A DNA stretch of 64,000 nt from Lycocorax pyrrhopterus obiensis (lineage: Eukaryota > Chordata > Aves > Passeriformes > Paradisaeidae). The stretch is taken from NCBI GenBank assembly GCA_014706295.1, contig JACSVZ010000022.1, positions 4,296,830 through 4,360,829 of the forward strand, in the 5' to 3' direction. Made by a program: the position numbers and the translations under genes. The notes below the pieces were generated by a model that had not been told where the DNA came from, made no database searches, and was given only the letters and a program-made list of their open reading frames with translations. Below, one piece after another: positions 47,580 to 59,984 of the stretch (position 1 is its first letter; each line of letters starts with the position of its first letter).

Positions 47580-47686
47580 CTGTAGAAGTTCTCGGAGCCG
47601 CCGATGGCCACGAGGCAATAGGCGTTGGTGAGCTTGGCGAAACAGCCCAGCTCGTTGTTGTTCTCAAAGCTGGCGCGGACCGCCAT
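47580..47686 (-). CDS. EIF6: EIF6 coding exon 1 (start codon)
   Basis: It starts with ATG at 47686-47684 in the good context CCTGCCATGG and encodes [20 protein letters not shown] and [15 protein letters not shown] plus AG of Ser. The start matches the universal eIF6 N-terminus. A long in-frame upstream extension on the minus strand exists but is Pro/Arg-rich CpG-island sequence and is not part of the protein. Confidence 0.97.
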
Positions 47687-47696
47687 GGCAGGAAGG

Positions 47697-47905
47697 GGAA
47701 TGCGAGCGGGGCCGGGAACGGAGCCGGGAACCGGGCCGGAAATGGGAACGGGAAGGGGAACGGGACTAAGAGTGGGGCCGAGAATGGGAACGGAGCTGGG
47801 TCCGGGAAGAAAGCCGGAACGGGACCAAGAATGGGGCGAGAACGGGAAGTGGGCGGGGTCGGGGCGGGGAAGGAGGCTGAAATGGGAACGGAGCCGGGAA
47901 CACGA
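47697..47905. repeat. Degenerate G-rich short repeat in the EIF6 5' region
   Basis: About twenty imperfect units of the form gggaacgg, gggaccg or gggccgg follow one another on the plus strand. In the EIF6 mRNA sense they read as C-rich ttcccg units. The regular runs of three or more Gs could form G-quadruplexes on the template strand. Confidence 0.8.
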
Positions 47906-48229
47906 ACGGGCCGCGGTGGCTCTGAGCGCCGCCGCCTCCGCCGGAACCACGAGGCGCCGCCGCTTCCGCTTCCGGCGGGGGCGCAGCGGGGCAGAGCGGC
48001 GCCGGCCGCGCTTGTTGGAGACAACGCCCCCAAGCGGCCGGGAGGTGAGAGCGCCCAGGGCCCGCCGCCATGGAAGGGAGCGGGGGCGGGACCTACCCGG
48101 GACCTGCTGAGGGACCGAGAGGGACCGACCCCGGCCCAGGAGGGCCCAGCCCCTGTCGGCAGCACCGCCCCAGACACCGCTCGCCAGCCCGGATGCCCAG
48201 ATCCCACCTGGGGCTGAGCTGGCCCGTGT

Positions 48230-48840
48230 GTCCCCACAGCCTGGAGGGGCCGCCACGGGCCCACGTGCGGCATCGCCGCCCCTGTACCTGTACCAGGTGT
48301 GCCATGGCTGTCCCTGTCCTTGTGCCGGTGCCACGTGTGCTGTGGTTGTCTCTGTCCCTGTGCCTATGCCGGGTGCTCCATTGCTCTCCCTGTGCCAGGT
48401 GTGCCATGGCTGTCCCTGTCCCTGGCCACTCTGGGCCACCCCCATCTGTGTACAGCCCCAGCCCATGCCCTGGTGCCCCCCAGGTGCTGACACTGTCCGT
48501 GCCCCAACACAAGCCGTGCCTGGGCAGCACCTCCGTGCTGACACTTGTGGTGTAGGACAGCAGACGTGTCATCTGTGTGCTGACAGGCCACCCATGCCCC
48601 AGGTGCCACCTGAGTGCCTCACTCGTGTAGAGGGGCCACCTGTGTCAGCTGCCACCAGTGTTCAGGTGTGCCCAAGGAGCAGCCCCCATCCGTGTGCTGA
48701 CACCACTGATGTGCCAATGTCAGCCGTGTGCAGATGCCAAATGTGTGCCCAGGTATGTCCCTGCCCCTCCTGGCCTGGCACAGCTCAGCATGGCAGGGCC
48801 CTGGCCATGCTCAGTGCTCACCCTCCCACCAGGACCCAAC
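48230..48840. repeat. GC-rich degenerate minisatellite-like tract
   Basis: Imperfect recurrence of 'gtgccatggctgtccctgtc' (near 48297 and 48401) with intermediate variants such as 'tctgtccctgtgcctatgcc', followed by looser repeats with 'gtgctgacac' and 'gtgtgccc'. It yields long open frames on both strands, none with domain character. It lies between EIF6 and FAM83C. Confidence 0.6.
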
Positions 48841-48849
48841 ACGGCTTTT

Positions 48850-49282
48850 TCCAGCAGAACAACTCCTTTATTTTTCACATCTCCCTGCCTTTGGCCATTT
48901 CATTTTCGCCATATGGATACGAGGAGAGGAATTGCTCAGCATGGAGAGAACCAGGGCTCAGCCTGAAGACCTCAGTGGCCAGTTTCCAGCTGTAGCAATG
49001 GCTTTGCTCTAAGTTTGAGGGGAAATGGTTCTTTCCCAAATGGGTAAAAAGAATGTGGATTATGTTTATGTGCTTTTCTCCCTCCTGCCACAATCATGTA
49101 ATTGAAAATTTGAGCTGTAGTTGCTAAGCTCGCCTGAATCAGTCATCTACATAGATTAGACACCTTTTAACAGGAACAAGACTAATTTTCACCCATGTTT
49201 TGATTCCAAGCCCCAGGCGTGATGATTGGTGGGGAAAGGCAACCCCTGGAAAATCAGACCAGAGGCCAGCTCGAGGCCTAGG
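48850..49282 (-). other. FAM83C: FAM83C 3' UTR with poly(A) signal
   Basis: It follows the FAM83C stop. A canonical AATAAA (complement of 48867-48872) lies 411 bp downstream of the stop and is followed on the minus strand by a GT-rich stretch (ttgttctgctgg), the usual cleavage context. This predicts a compact 3' UTR. Confidence 0.6.
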
Positions 49283-50213
49283 TCAGAGTTCGAACCGACT
49301 GTGTATGTGTTTGGATTTTAGCTTGTTGTACTTGGTGATCAGGTCCAGTTTGCTGTGCCCCAGAGTCATTCTCTTCTCCGCCCCATACGCGCTGTTCTTT
49401 TCCAGCAGCACGTCCTCCGGGAACTTGTCATAGCAAGGCACTGCGGACTTTTTGTCCCGTTTGAGGTGGTTGTATGGGGAGAACAGGTCAAAATGGCCGT
49501 GTCCAGGGCTCTGTCTCTTTTCCACCCCATAAAATACATTCTCATTTTCAGATGGCAGCTCCCCGGAGGTGGCCACAGGCCCTCTCTGCTTCAGGCTTGT
49601 CCCATTGCTCCCGGTACCCTCTGACAAGGACTGCAGCGGCTGCCCTGCTCTCGGCGGGGAGCAGTGGCTGCTGTTGGCCTTAGTGTCCCCCTGATAACCA
49701 GGTTTATTGGAGGAAGGCTCCGGCTGCAGGAATGTCCTTGCTGTTATGAGGTTTGATTTGGGATACGAGGCTGGGGTGGGTTTATTTGGAGGACTGTTTG
49801 CCAAGTCTGGTGGTTCTTCTTGCTGTTTAGGGCAAGTGGGCTTCAGGAATGTGTCTTCCTTCCCCTTCTTATTGCCAGAATCGGAGCTGGAATCTTGCTT
49901 TTCCTGGTGTGCACTGCAGCTGGAGTTTTTCATAAAGGGAGACACTTTTATGCTCCTGATGCTCACATTGGAAAGGCTGCTGGAGGGGCTCAGGGTCTCA
50001 GTATCATTCCCCTGAGTGGGTTTTAAAAGACAATTGTCAACTTTTGAGGTATTCCAAGAAGAGAGACATGTCCTGGGATCTGGCACACAGAAGCTGGTCA
50101 CTGCTCTGGACTCTGCGTACAAGTACCGGAATTCCTTGTCAAACTCTGCAACAATTTGCCCGCGGAAGTGGGTCACCAGGCCAGTGTGGACTTGGCTGCA
50201 AAGCCAGGTGAAA
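49283..50213 (-). CDS. FAM83C: FAM83C last exon
   Basis: It encodes the end of the DUF1669 domain (SFTWLCSQVHTGLVTHFRGQ, then IVAEFDKEFRYLYAES) and a long, Ser/Pro-rich, presumably disordered tail of about 270 residues. FAM83 proteins bind casein kinase 1 through DUF1669 and direct it to places in the cell. The acceptor is 'tcttttcctgcag' and the first base completes Ser. The tail ends with two copies of a YG-x-EKR...GH...DL...YN-x-LK motif. EIF6 as neighbour on the same strand matches human FAM83C and excludes other FAM83 members. The stop TGA is at 49285-49283. Confidence 0.9.
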
Positions 50214-53200
50214 CTGCAGGAAAAGAAACAAAATACACATAACTTTAGTTCACAGAGTGCCAAAATTATTAGCATGGATTTTAACATCCCAGTGATGGAT
50301 TGCTACCCAATTTGTGTGTTAAAACTTTCTCTAAGTAGGCAGGTGTGAGACTGCTCATGGAGATGAATGTGCTCATCACATAATTACAAAAGAGCAGCCC
50401 TAAAGTGGTTGCTTACTTTCAGCTCGGGGCCCCCTGCTCTTCCCTCGCCTTGGCAGGAGCTGTGTTCTCATGTCCTGACATCTGCAACACATGATGGGCT
50501 TGCAGGAGCTGCTTGGGCAGGCAGGAAGGGAGGCACGGAGCTCCTGGGCACTGCCTTGAGGAGTGGAGGTCTCCAGGACCACAGGAATACCTCAGAACAG
50601 GAAGGCTGATGATGTTTGCTATAAGCATTGCTATGGGATTCCCAAATGCAATAGAAGTTCATCCTTGGCTCAACAAGTCCAGTCCCTGCCCTCACAGTTA
50701 AGTGTTTTTGGATCTTTTCTGGGAGCTTGTCATATTCTACCTTAAAACCAAACTGGTTTTGCCCTAGCTGAGGAAAAACTTCCATTAATTGCTACTCTGC
50801 AAATGTTCCTTATGTGTTTAACCCTACCTCTTGTTTGTGCCCAAACTGTAGCCTAATTAGCGCTTCCCCAATATAGCTACAGACTGTGACCACATTCTCC
50901 TAATCTTCCTTTTCCTGATTAAACAGGGAAGTTCCTTCCAGAATGGGATCCCCAGGCTCCTGGTCATCCCAGTCATCAGCTGATTTTTTATTCTTGCTGT
51001 AGTCAAACCAGACCAGCAGACTAAATGTGTCAAATAAACCAGAATTTTCAGAGGTGGCAGTACCAGCTGAGGGCTGTGGTATCGGCTGCTAAAGCAAGAC
51101 ACTGATTCTGAAGAGCAGGAAAAATGACAGGAGCTCCAGGAGAGCAATTGTCATGGGAGATTACATTCTCAAGTAAATGTCATTTCAGGACAAGATACTG
51201 GCACTGTATTTTGGGACCTTGTCAATGTTTATCTCCCAAGGCAGCTATTTGGGAACTTCCAGTAGGAAATCCAGCTCTTGAGGCTTGTCGCTGAGCACTC
51301 AGCAGTTGTTAAAGGTCAGACTGGTGTTTGGTATGTTTACACTCAGCAATCACACCCCAAAGAGAAACATAAAATGAAAAAAAATACTCTGCTGCTTCAT
51401 ATCAAACCAGGTAAATTAGGTAAGAATGAAAAAGTAGTAAAAGAATGAAGAGATCTTTGTAGGTGGCGTGAAGAGTACTCAGAAATACCATTCTGGAGGC
51501 TCAAAGCAAATGTGTCCCTTCACAGAGACATTAGGGAGAAAAAAACAAACCAGAAACTAGCTGGGATGGCTAAATGACAGAGGAGAAGCTCCTAAGCCCA
51601 GAGAGACCATCTTTGAAAAAGGTTGAGTCACACATTGCAAAAGGTGAAAGAAGAAATATTCAGCTCTTTTTGAGGCACATGGTCCATGTGTAACAGGAGT
51701 GTTCAGATAATTCCTCTGCATCCCTTTATCGTACAGGAGCTTGGGCTGCCCTGAGCCCCCTTTGTACAGAACATAAGGGAGGATCAGTCTCCTGTTGAGA
51801 TCTCTGTAGAAGAGGTTAGAAAACATCAACAGAGCAGATATCAGCGACTGGGCAGGAGCAGCGAACATCAACCCAAGACTGCCAAGGGAATGCCAGGATG
51901 CAATAGCTCAGCTCCTAACCAGGCTGTGCTATCTCCCACTTGAAAGGGCTCTGGCTATCAGGAGAGTGGGAGGGTGCTAATATGATATAATGTTTTTAAT
52001 GTTCCAGACCATTAAGTCTCACAAATTAGATAGATATAAGTTGTGTAGATACAGAAATTACTAGACACTCTTCTAAAGAATACAATTAATGGCCATATAG
52101 GAAACATGAGATAATAGGAAAGGCAGCTTTGGCAAAGGAATGTTATCTCTCAAAAAGCCCTAAGAGTTCTTTGAAGAAATGCAGGAGTCCAGACAGGGGA
52201 GATTTCATGGATCGACACTGTCAAAGGCGTCTGTCCCAGGGCACTTCCTGGCTCCCAGGAGTGCTGGTGGCTCCGGCCACATTGTCACAACATTGTCCCC
52301 AGTCCCAATGCACCCAGCCATCTCCTCTCACCCATGTGAACTGCCCTTCCCCCTGTGAGGGGAGAGCACTCCCTCAGCCTTATGACTGTCCCTGCCACTG
52401 GTGCCTCTTACGGCTCTTGCCCCAGTCCAGGCACTCCTGTGTCCCAGTTTCCTGTGCTGATCCAGTGGGGTCCTGCTCACTCTGTGTCATGACAGGCTCT
52501 GGAAGGAATCATCCAAGTCCCCTGGTGGCACAGCCCTCCTTGCCACAGGACAGGTTTCCAGGATGGGACAATGTGGATCTTGCCAGCCATGGCTATTCCC
52601 ATCACTACAAACTGATAAAGGCCTTTTCTTCCCAGAATGGCCTGGAGGAAATAGCCAGGGAATGATTTCTGGTATAAAAATGAGGCACTGGCTGAAGTTC
52701 ACAGGTTACAAATCCAATACAGGCAAGAAGAGGTACTTCTTTGCACAACACAACACCCTCGTGGGCTGTGGAGCTCCTCCTCCTGCAGGCCACCTGGATG
52801 CTAAAAGTTCATGGGAGCTTCCAAGAGCGGTAGGATTTTCCTGACATTATTTTTTCCCTGTAACAAACTGCTGCTGACAGCAGTTCTAGATCACCGCGGG
52901 ACACAAAGGACTCTGGGAGAGGATGGCTGTAGGATAGGATCCCCTCCCTGCCCTGCCTTCAGACTCTCCGGAGGCGGTGCAGCTCAGCCCTTGGCCGGGA
53001 GATGGAGGTGCAGCATCACCTCCGGGCGGTGGGGGACACCAGCCAGTCCTCGCAGCATCCCCTGCCCCGGGGCTCTGGCGTGGGCCGAGCAGGAGTGGGG
53101 ACAGCACCTGTGGTATTCTACAAGTCTCTGTCTCAGCAGCATTTTCGACACTCGGATTAGTTCCCTGCGTGCCCCCCTGTAGAGCCGTGCTCTGCTTTGG

Positions 53201-54753
53201 GGTCACGGTGGCCTTTGCCTTTCCTCAGCTGTTTGTACAGGTGACTCCAGATCTCCACACTCAGCCTCTCTGCTTCAGCTCTTTCCAACAGACGAGATAC
53301 CAATTTGCAGCAGAGGGTTTTTTGCTTCTTTCAGTGGTTTCTGAAACTCATTTTTATTGCTCTTGTGTCACTTGGGCTGTCACAAAGCCATTCTTTTCTT
53401 TCCATATGCCACTTCTATGTTTTGTTTTTGCTCATGGCTAATTGGATGTACCACATAACACTCATTACTAGCCCTTCCATTTCAAGTGACATTTTCTTTG
53501 ATAAGGTAACAACAACCTGCCTTTATTGCAGCAAGCTCTTTTTAGCTTGCTCCCAACACACTTGAAATAATTTCCATTCCTTGATTTTCATCTTCCTTTT
53601 GATCCAAACCAGTGCAATGTATTCAACTAATTCGGGCACCCATGTCTGTTATCTCTTACTTCTTATTCATCCTTCCAGCGGCAGACCTTGTCTCTTACTC
53701 CTGGATTCACTTTTTATTTACACACCTGAGGACTTGCTCCTCCCTGCTTTGGTGTGCCCAGCAAGGCTGATGATCTCCTGGCGATGCCACTGCATTGCCG
53801 TGTGTGTCACCTGGGGTTCCCTTGCTGATGCTCTGTGCTTCCCACTCCTTACACACTCACTTCCTGCTTAATTAGAATTTTGTTCTCGAGGTGACTCCTC
53901 ATCAAGCTAGATCTGGAACTCCCTCTTCAAAGCACTTTCCTCTTTCTTGGGCCATGGATACCTGTGAGTATAAGCACCTTTCTTTGAAAGAAATTCCAAG
54001 CTTCCTCCAGCTTCAAACCCATGTAGTTTATCTGTCCATTGCCAAACACTTCTGTACTTCAGTTTTATTTCTCCTGAAGCCACGTGCAGAGCTTTTGTAC
54101 TCCTGTAAACTTTTGCCTCTCATTTTTCAGTTTCAGCTGCTGTGTCAGCTTCAACCCCAGATCTTGAGTTTCTCACTACAGCAAACACTGAGCTCCTTCC
54201 TCTCTGTGCCCATGGCAAGGCACACCCCGATAGCGTGACCATCTTTCATTTTCAGCAGAGAAATTTAATCTCCTCTGAGGCAACTCAAACAGCCACATAA
54301 CTCCCTTTCAGGCTGACAATACCAGCTCTTTTCTCTGGTTCTAGCCTGGCAAATGTTTACTCTTCTTTTCCTGTTCAAGATCCTGTTTAGCTCTAGCCCC
54401 TATTTGCCCTTGGGCTCCTCTCACCTGCTGAAACAGTAAGTATCTTAAGTGCTCAAATAAACACCCTGTTTCTTCTGGTGCCCAGAATAATCCTAAATAG
54501 CTAGATATATTATTGCATTTAAGATTTTAGATTATTGCTTGCCTAGATACCTCAATCTAGTTTTTTTCCTTCATTTAGAAGAAATACAATGTTAAACATT
54601 TAATCAATGTACACATAAAAGTTGAAAGGTCTAAACTAATTTGCCTGCATTTGTTTAAGATAAGAGCAGTGAGCTTGGTTCCCATATTTAGAAAATGCTG
54701 CAAAAATGTGCTTGATCTGTACCAATAGGCAGCAGTATATCAGAATAAATTAA

Positions 54754-55012
54754 AGAATCATAGAATCACAGAACATCCTGAGTGGGAAGGGACCCACTGG
54801 GATGATCCACTCCAAACCCTGGCCCTGCACAGACATCCCAACAATCCCACCCTATGCCTGAGAGCATTGTCCAAACGCTCCTGGAGCTCTGGCGGCCTCG
54901 GGGCCGTGCCCATTCCCTGGGGAGCCTGGGCAGTGCCCAGCACCCTCTGGGGGAAGAACCTTTCCCTGATCTCCAGCCTAAACCCCCCTGACACAGCTCC
55001 ATGTTGTTCTTG
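54754..55012 (-). repeat. CR1 LINE 3' end
   Basis: Reverse complement of a CR1 terminus on the plus strand: 'gaatcatagaatcacagaac', 'ggaagggacccactgggatg', 'ccctgcacagacatcccaac', 'cctgagagcattgtccaaac', 'gctcctggagctctggcggc', 'cctttccctgatctccagcc'. Well preserved and of a different subfamily from the EIF6 copy. Confidence 0.9.
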
Positions 55013-55489
55013 TTGTATGCATGAATAAAACCTGTGGAAGCAGAAGGACAGTTAAAGTATTTCTGCATATTTGGGTCCTTTTCTTCATTGCTCATCTCCT
55101 CGTTGCAGAGCTGCCAGACTGGAGTAACCCAATGGACGGCAGGAAGCAGTGGATTGCTACAGACCAAAGCTGGGACGTGTAGAAGGTCACACAGTTTGGG
55201 ATCACACACTTCACTTTAAAAATAAATGCAAGAAAACTGTATTCTGATAAAAGGACAGGATGGAAATCAGTGACACTTGGGTAAGGAATTAGAATCAATG
55301 GAGAACATCTGAACAAATAAAGCTGTGTTTAGAAAAGTGCACAGTGGCTGTAGTGGGAACTTTCCGAGCAGAGTGCTGATGGTAAATAAGCCACGTTGAG
55401 GGGGTGCTGAGAGACTAAGAAGGCAGAAAGCAGAGGGATAAAGGGAGATCCTGCCAGGTTGAATGGGGGCCACTATAAGGAGAGTTGCC

Positions 55490-56900
55490 GAAACTGCATT
55501 TTAGACACTATAAATGACCGCTTTTTGGAAAAACTAACCAGAAAGCCAACAAAAGGAGAAATAACATTACCAGTTCAGGGAGTTTCTTTGGGAAGGCCAC
55601 TCAGCAAAAAATAACCATGACCTACCCATATCAAATATTCTTTCAGGACTAAAATAATCCACAACAGTAATGCTTAACTTAAAGGAGAAAGCAAGGAATG
55701 CTATTAAAAAGAAATTTAAAAGAGTAATCAAAAAGGTTAAATGCTTGAGGTGGCATGAAGATTGTTTAAAGATGCTATATTAGATCTCAGAGAAAATGTA
55801 TCTATCAAAATAAAGACATTTTAAATCATAAAAAAACTCACCATAGTTAAAAGGTGCATTAACCGAAAATATTAAAGCAAACAGCCTTCGAAAATTGGAA
55901 GTCAGCGATTTTCCAATTATGATCCAGGGAACAACCTATCATTTAATATTGAACATAGTAGCAGAGGAATGGAAAGTATTAAATGTGAACCTTTTAAAGA
56001 GCTCCTGGAAAACTACAAACCAGCCAGTCTTATTTCCATACTGAACAAACTGGTAGAAGCAAATAGAGAGTAAAATGATTAGATGCATAAATAACTATAA
56101 TCATAATGCTGAAGACTCAGCATGTTTTTGTGGAAGGAAGCCATGCCTCAAAAGCCTCTTACAGATCTTTGTAGGAGGCAGCAAGCACACAGATGTGCTT
56201 GATGTATCAAACTTGAACTTTGAAAGAGATTTTGACATGGTCATTCAGCAAAGACCATTTTGTTGCTAGAAAAATTAAGTGATCATGGATTACATAGAAA
56301 GGAAGGTCCTCTCAAGAAGTAGCAGTTGATTAATGATACAAACACTAGCAATAGATTTAATTTAGCCACTGGAAACCCCCAGGTTTTGTGCTGGGATCAA
56401 TGCTGTTCAACATATTGAGGAAAGTCCTAAAAAACTGTAGAAACTGTCCATGTCAGATCTCATGACAAAATTATTGTGGATCAAGAGAAAATTGGATAAA
56501 CAGAAGCTGCAAGAGGATCTTATTGTAAGGGGGGAATATGTGACAAAATGATGGACAATTAAATGTCAATAAATTCAAACTCTGGATACAAGAAATTACT
56601 AAAAAGCCAGGGATACTTCACCTGGAGAAGAAGTGATTCACATGAGGGATTATAATGGAGGAGGGCAAAATCATGGATGCAGTCAAGAAAGTAAATAGGA
56701 AACACTGATTTTCTGTGCCCAGATTCTGGGACTTTGGGGACATCAAATATAATTATCTAGCAGTAGGTCTACTGTAAACACCACAGATCACTTCTTCACA
56801 CAAAACATAAATTAAACTGCATAACCCATTGCCAGAGGGTATCATGGAGGCCAGACATGGTGGCAAAGAGTCTCCTATGGTGAACTGAACATAGAGAAGC
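55490..56900 (+). repeat. Ancient CR1-type LINE, reverse-transcriptase part and 3' region
   Basis: Decayed but ordered blocks: 'gagctcctggaaaactacaa', then 'ccagtcttatttccatact', 'gaacaaactggtagaagc', 'tcagcatgtttttgtggaag', 'gattttgacatggtcattc', 'tgtgctgggatcaatgctgt', and finally 'gataacccattgccagaggg'-like text near 56825. This is the order of CR1-family reverse transcriptase and 3' UTR. Many stops and gaps; not a gene. Confidence 0.6.
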
Positions 56901-57539
56901 ACGTACAACGTAAAACCCCAGAGTTCTGAAACCTCTGATCCTTGCACACTGCATTGTTGAGCTGCAAAACCTGCTGCTGCGTAAGAACACTCTTACTCTC
57001 ATTCCTGTATCATCCTGAGACACCCCTGGTTCCACCCTGGATCTTTGGCTTTACTCAGTAACTGTTCTTATCCTTTGCTTCTGGCTTTCCCATCTGCGGG
57101 GACAGTAATCTAAATATCTCCTATACAGGTTGCACTAACCCAGGAGCAGACATCCTGATTTTCAAAGTGTTTCTAACAACTGTTGAACAAATTCCTCGAG
57201 AAGAGACTGTTTCTGTTAGTCCAGAACATCCTGTGCTTACTGGCACAGCACAGAATCAGATGTAAGACCCTATTCAACTGAAATACTATCTTCCAGAATT
57301 CCAGAAGTTTCGGCTCTGCAGAGATCTGTAGAAAGAGAGCACATGAGAGCCCCCAGGCCCTGCCCTGAATGGCACAGGGAGGAACTGACCCAGAGAGCTG
57401 CACCTGCATTTTAAGCAATACCCTGACTCTGGGCCGCAGGGAAATCAGATATTCCTCCAGCTGTGCAGTTCAATCCAGCTGACACATGCTCAGCTTTAGC
57501 CATTCAAAACTGAGTGGTACAGTTATGTACTCCCTGCTC

Positions 57540-57685
57540 CTGCAGACCATGGAGATGGATAGAGGGGTTTAAAAGATGAGTTGATGTGACATGGGTTAGT
57601 TGTGGGCTCAGCAGTGCTGAGGGAGTGCTTGGACTCAAGGGTCTTAGAGGCCTTTTCCACCCTAACCAATTCTATGATTCTTGGA
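57540..57685 (+). repeat. CR1 LINE 3' end
   Basis: 'agatgagttgatgtgacatg', 'gtgggctcagcagtgctgag', 'cttggactcaagggtcttag', 'aggccttttccaccctaacc' and 'aattctatgattcttgg' form a recognisable CR1 terminus. Confidence 0.85.
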
Positions 57686-58149
57686 TCCTGTGTTTCCAGG
57701 CAGTGATTCACTCCATTGGTTTTAAGTGTCTTAGGATGGTCAAAATGCCACCAGACACTGTTCTCCATGTTGCTTAGAGATTTGACACAGCCACGTTCAA
57801 CCATGTGCTTCCATTTTTCATTCATTTTGCTGGAGTTTGATGATGTGAGACCTCCACTCTTGGAGATGACGAAGTCAACACCAGAGGAGAAAGTGCAGCT
57901 TGAAGCTACAGCACTGATGAGAACACTGGTAGCCTGAGGGTCCAGCATGTGCTCACAGAGAGATGGAAAGAGAGAGAAAGGTAGAGGGAGAGCAGTGTTC
58001 AAGGAGATCTGGTGGAAGGAGAATAAAAGTATTGCCAGGACACCAAATTCACAGAAATATCAGAGCGGGCTGTCCTGAGGAGCTGCACTGTTCTTGAAGG
58101 ATAATATGATGCTCAACAGTGTGAAAATACTGTGGGAAAGATCTGCAGG

Positions 58150-58640
58150 TGGAAAAGTAACTAAATAGAGTCTAATAATAAAAAAATAGCACAAGAACAG
58201 TAGTCCTGACCCTCTGATCAGAACTGTGATGGAGAACAGACAATGTTAACTGAGATCACAGAGGCTGCAAAATTAGGATGGGCAGCAATAGTGGGAGATT
58301 TCATCCACTCATACACATACAGGTTAATGCTTCACTGGGATGAACCATGGAGAAAACTTTTTGGAAGCAATAAATTATTACATGCTAGAATTAACTAGTC
58401 TAAATTGTTTGACCCGCAAGAAAAGATGCGATTCAGGATGTGGTCGAGAATGGTGCATAAGACTTGGTTCCAGAGGCAGAAGTGGAAGAACCCCTTTGTA
58501 AGAATGATCACAACACAATTTTAACTCTTTAGTGGAGAGCAAACTATATAAATGCAGCATGTGGAGGTTCAATTTCAAGAAAGGTAACTATGTAAAAATG
58601 CAGCAATAGGTCAAAAAGAGTTGTAAGGGAGCAGACCAAA
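58150..58640 (+). repeat. Decayed LINE internal fragment (CR1-like)
   Basis: The run 'gcaatagtgggagatttcat' followed by 'acatacaggttaatgcttca' and 'gatgaaccatggagaaaac' resembles the endonuclease-to-RT linker of CR1 elements. Strongly diverged, ends uncertain. Confidence 0.4.
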
Positions 58641-59104
58641 AACCCCCAGGATGACTGGGGCTGTAGGTTGTTCACAAATGCTGTACTGGCAGTCAAGGAA
58701 TCAGTGGGCTCATTTGAGGCCTGGGGATCAAAAGGGTGATGGCAAGGCCATAGCTGAGAACCTCAATGAACTTCCTGCATCTATCGCTGGTTCTGGTGGC
58801 ACTGAGATGTGTTTCACTCCTGTGTGTCAGCACCACCAGAAAGGCCAAGGGCTGGGAGGTTTCCAGTATGATCACACCTACAGAGAGGCCTCTGAATGCG
58901 GTCTTGAGGCCCACACACCACGGGAGCTGCCCTCTACCCTGGGGCATGCAGAGTGTGCTGTGAAGAACAAGATCCCTGCTAGCATGGAGAAGCACGGACA
59001 ACAGGGCAAAGGCGAAGGCAAGCCCAGCCTCACCAACCTGCTGGAGTTTGGTGAGGGAGCCAGCGGGCACATGGATGCCCTCAGGCATGGAGGGGTGCAG
59101 TGAA

Positions 59105-59600
59105 ATCCCCAGGTTTGCAGAAGATCCTCAGTTCCTTCAGGAGGCTGGATACCTCACTGAAGATGAGCAAATCCACAAGGACCTCACAGAACTGAGCAAG
59201 TGGACAAATATGTGGCAGATGAACTTCAGTAAAGGAAAATGTGGTGTATCTGTGGGGGGAAATGGTCTGTATGATGCTGAACCTGGAACAGCTCAGGAAG
59301 GGGCTTGGAATCATCATCAGCAGTTGTCTGACATTATCAGCTTGAGTGCAATGGCAACTAAAACATGCAGTGAGTGTTGGCCCCTGCCAGCAAGGGCCAC
59401 AATCACAAACCAGAGTCTGGGCATCTTTTACCCCTCTTGAGCACCTTGGTGCACCGTATCAGGGGGACCACTGCAGTTCTGGTCTCTGCACCTCAAGAAG
59501 GAGGTAGTGAGGTCAGAGAGGGTGCAGAAAAACAGAATTAAAAAGGCTGAGGGATGCAGCAGCCGCTGTATGAGGAGAGACTGAAAAGTCTGAGGTCTTC
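59105..59600 (+). repeat. CR1 LINE fragment
   Basis: Blocks in CR1 order: 'gaactgagcaagtggacaaa', 'tatgtggcagatgaacttca', 'agtaaaggaaaatgtggtgt', 'cagctcaggaaggggcttgg', 'ttctggtctctgcacctca', 'gtatgaggagagactgaaa'. It ends about 190 bp before the FAM83C exon at 59791-59915. Confidence 0.7.
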
Positions 59601-59789
59601 AGGTAAGAAAAGGGCAGGGAGGGTGGATAAGGTGGAGGCTTGGAAAACTGTGAAAGCACTGCCTGAGGTGAACGCAGGGCAGCTGTTGAACCAACATGCA
59701 GCACTAGGAGTTACATTATTCAGTATTTTGGTAAGGAATATTTCCTCAGTGCCACCAGTCTCTGCCACAGTAGTTGCTGTATTTTCTTA

Positions 59790-59984
<195 letters not shown>

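Larger units (their letters stand above)
47270..48130 (-). promoter_or_regulatory. EIF6: EIF6 CpG island and probable promoter
   Basis: Dense CpG from about 47270 to 48130 spans coding exons 1-2 and upstream sequence. ETS-family motifs (CGGAAGCGGAAGCGG on the minus strand, within 47960-47985) lie about 280 bp before the ATG, and GC boxes (gggggcgg) occur near 48080. A TATA box is absent, as expected for a housekeeping gene. A GCCGCCATGG element on the plus strand at 48062-48071 could be a YY1 site or mark a divergent transcript. Confidence 0.7.

Noticed and set aside
47518..48572. Long Pro/Arg-rich frames on both strands over the EIF6 CpG island
   Set aside because: GC-rich sequence has few stop codons. 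Only the 35 codons from 47686 match eIF6; the upstream extension has no homology.
52129..52665. 178-codon plus-strand frame in a FAM83C intron
   Set aside because: Composition rich in Cys, Pro, Ser and His with no recognisable domain; overlapped by other frames. No support as a gene.
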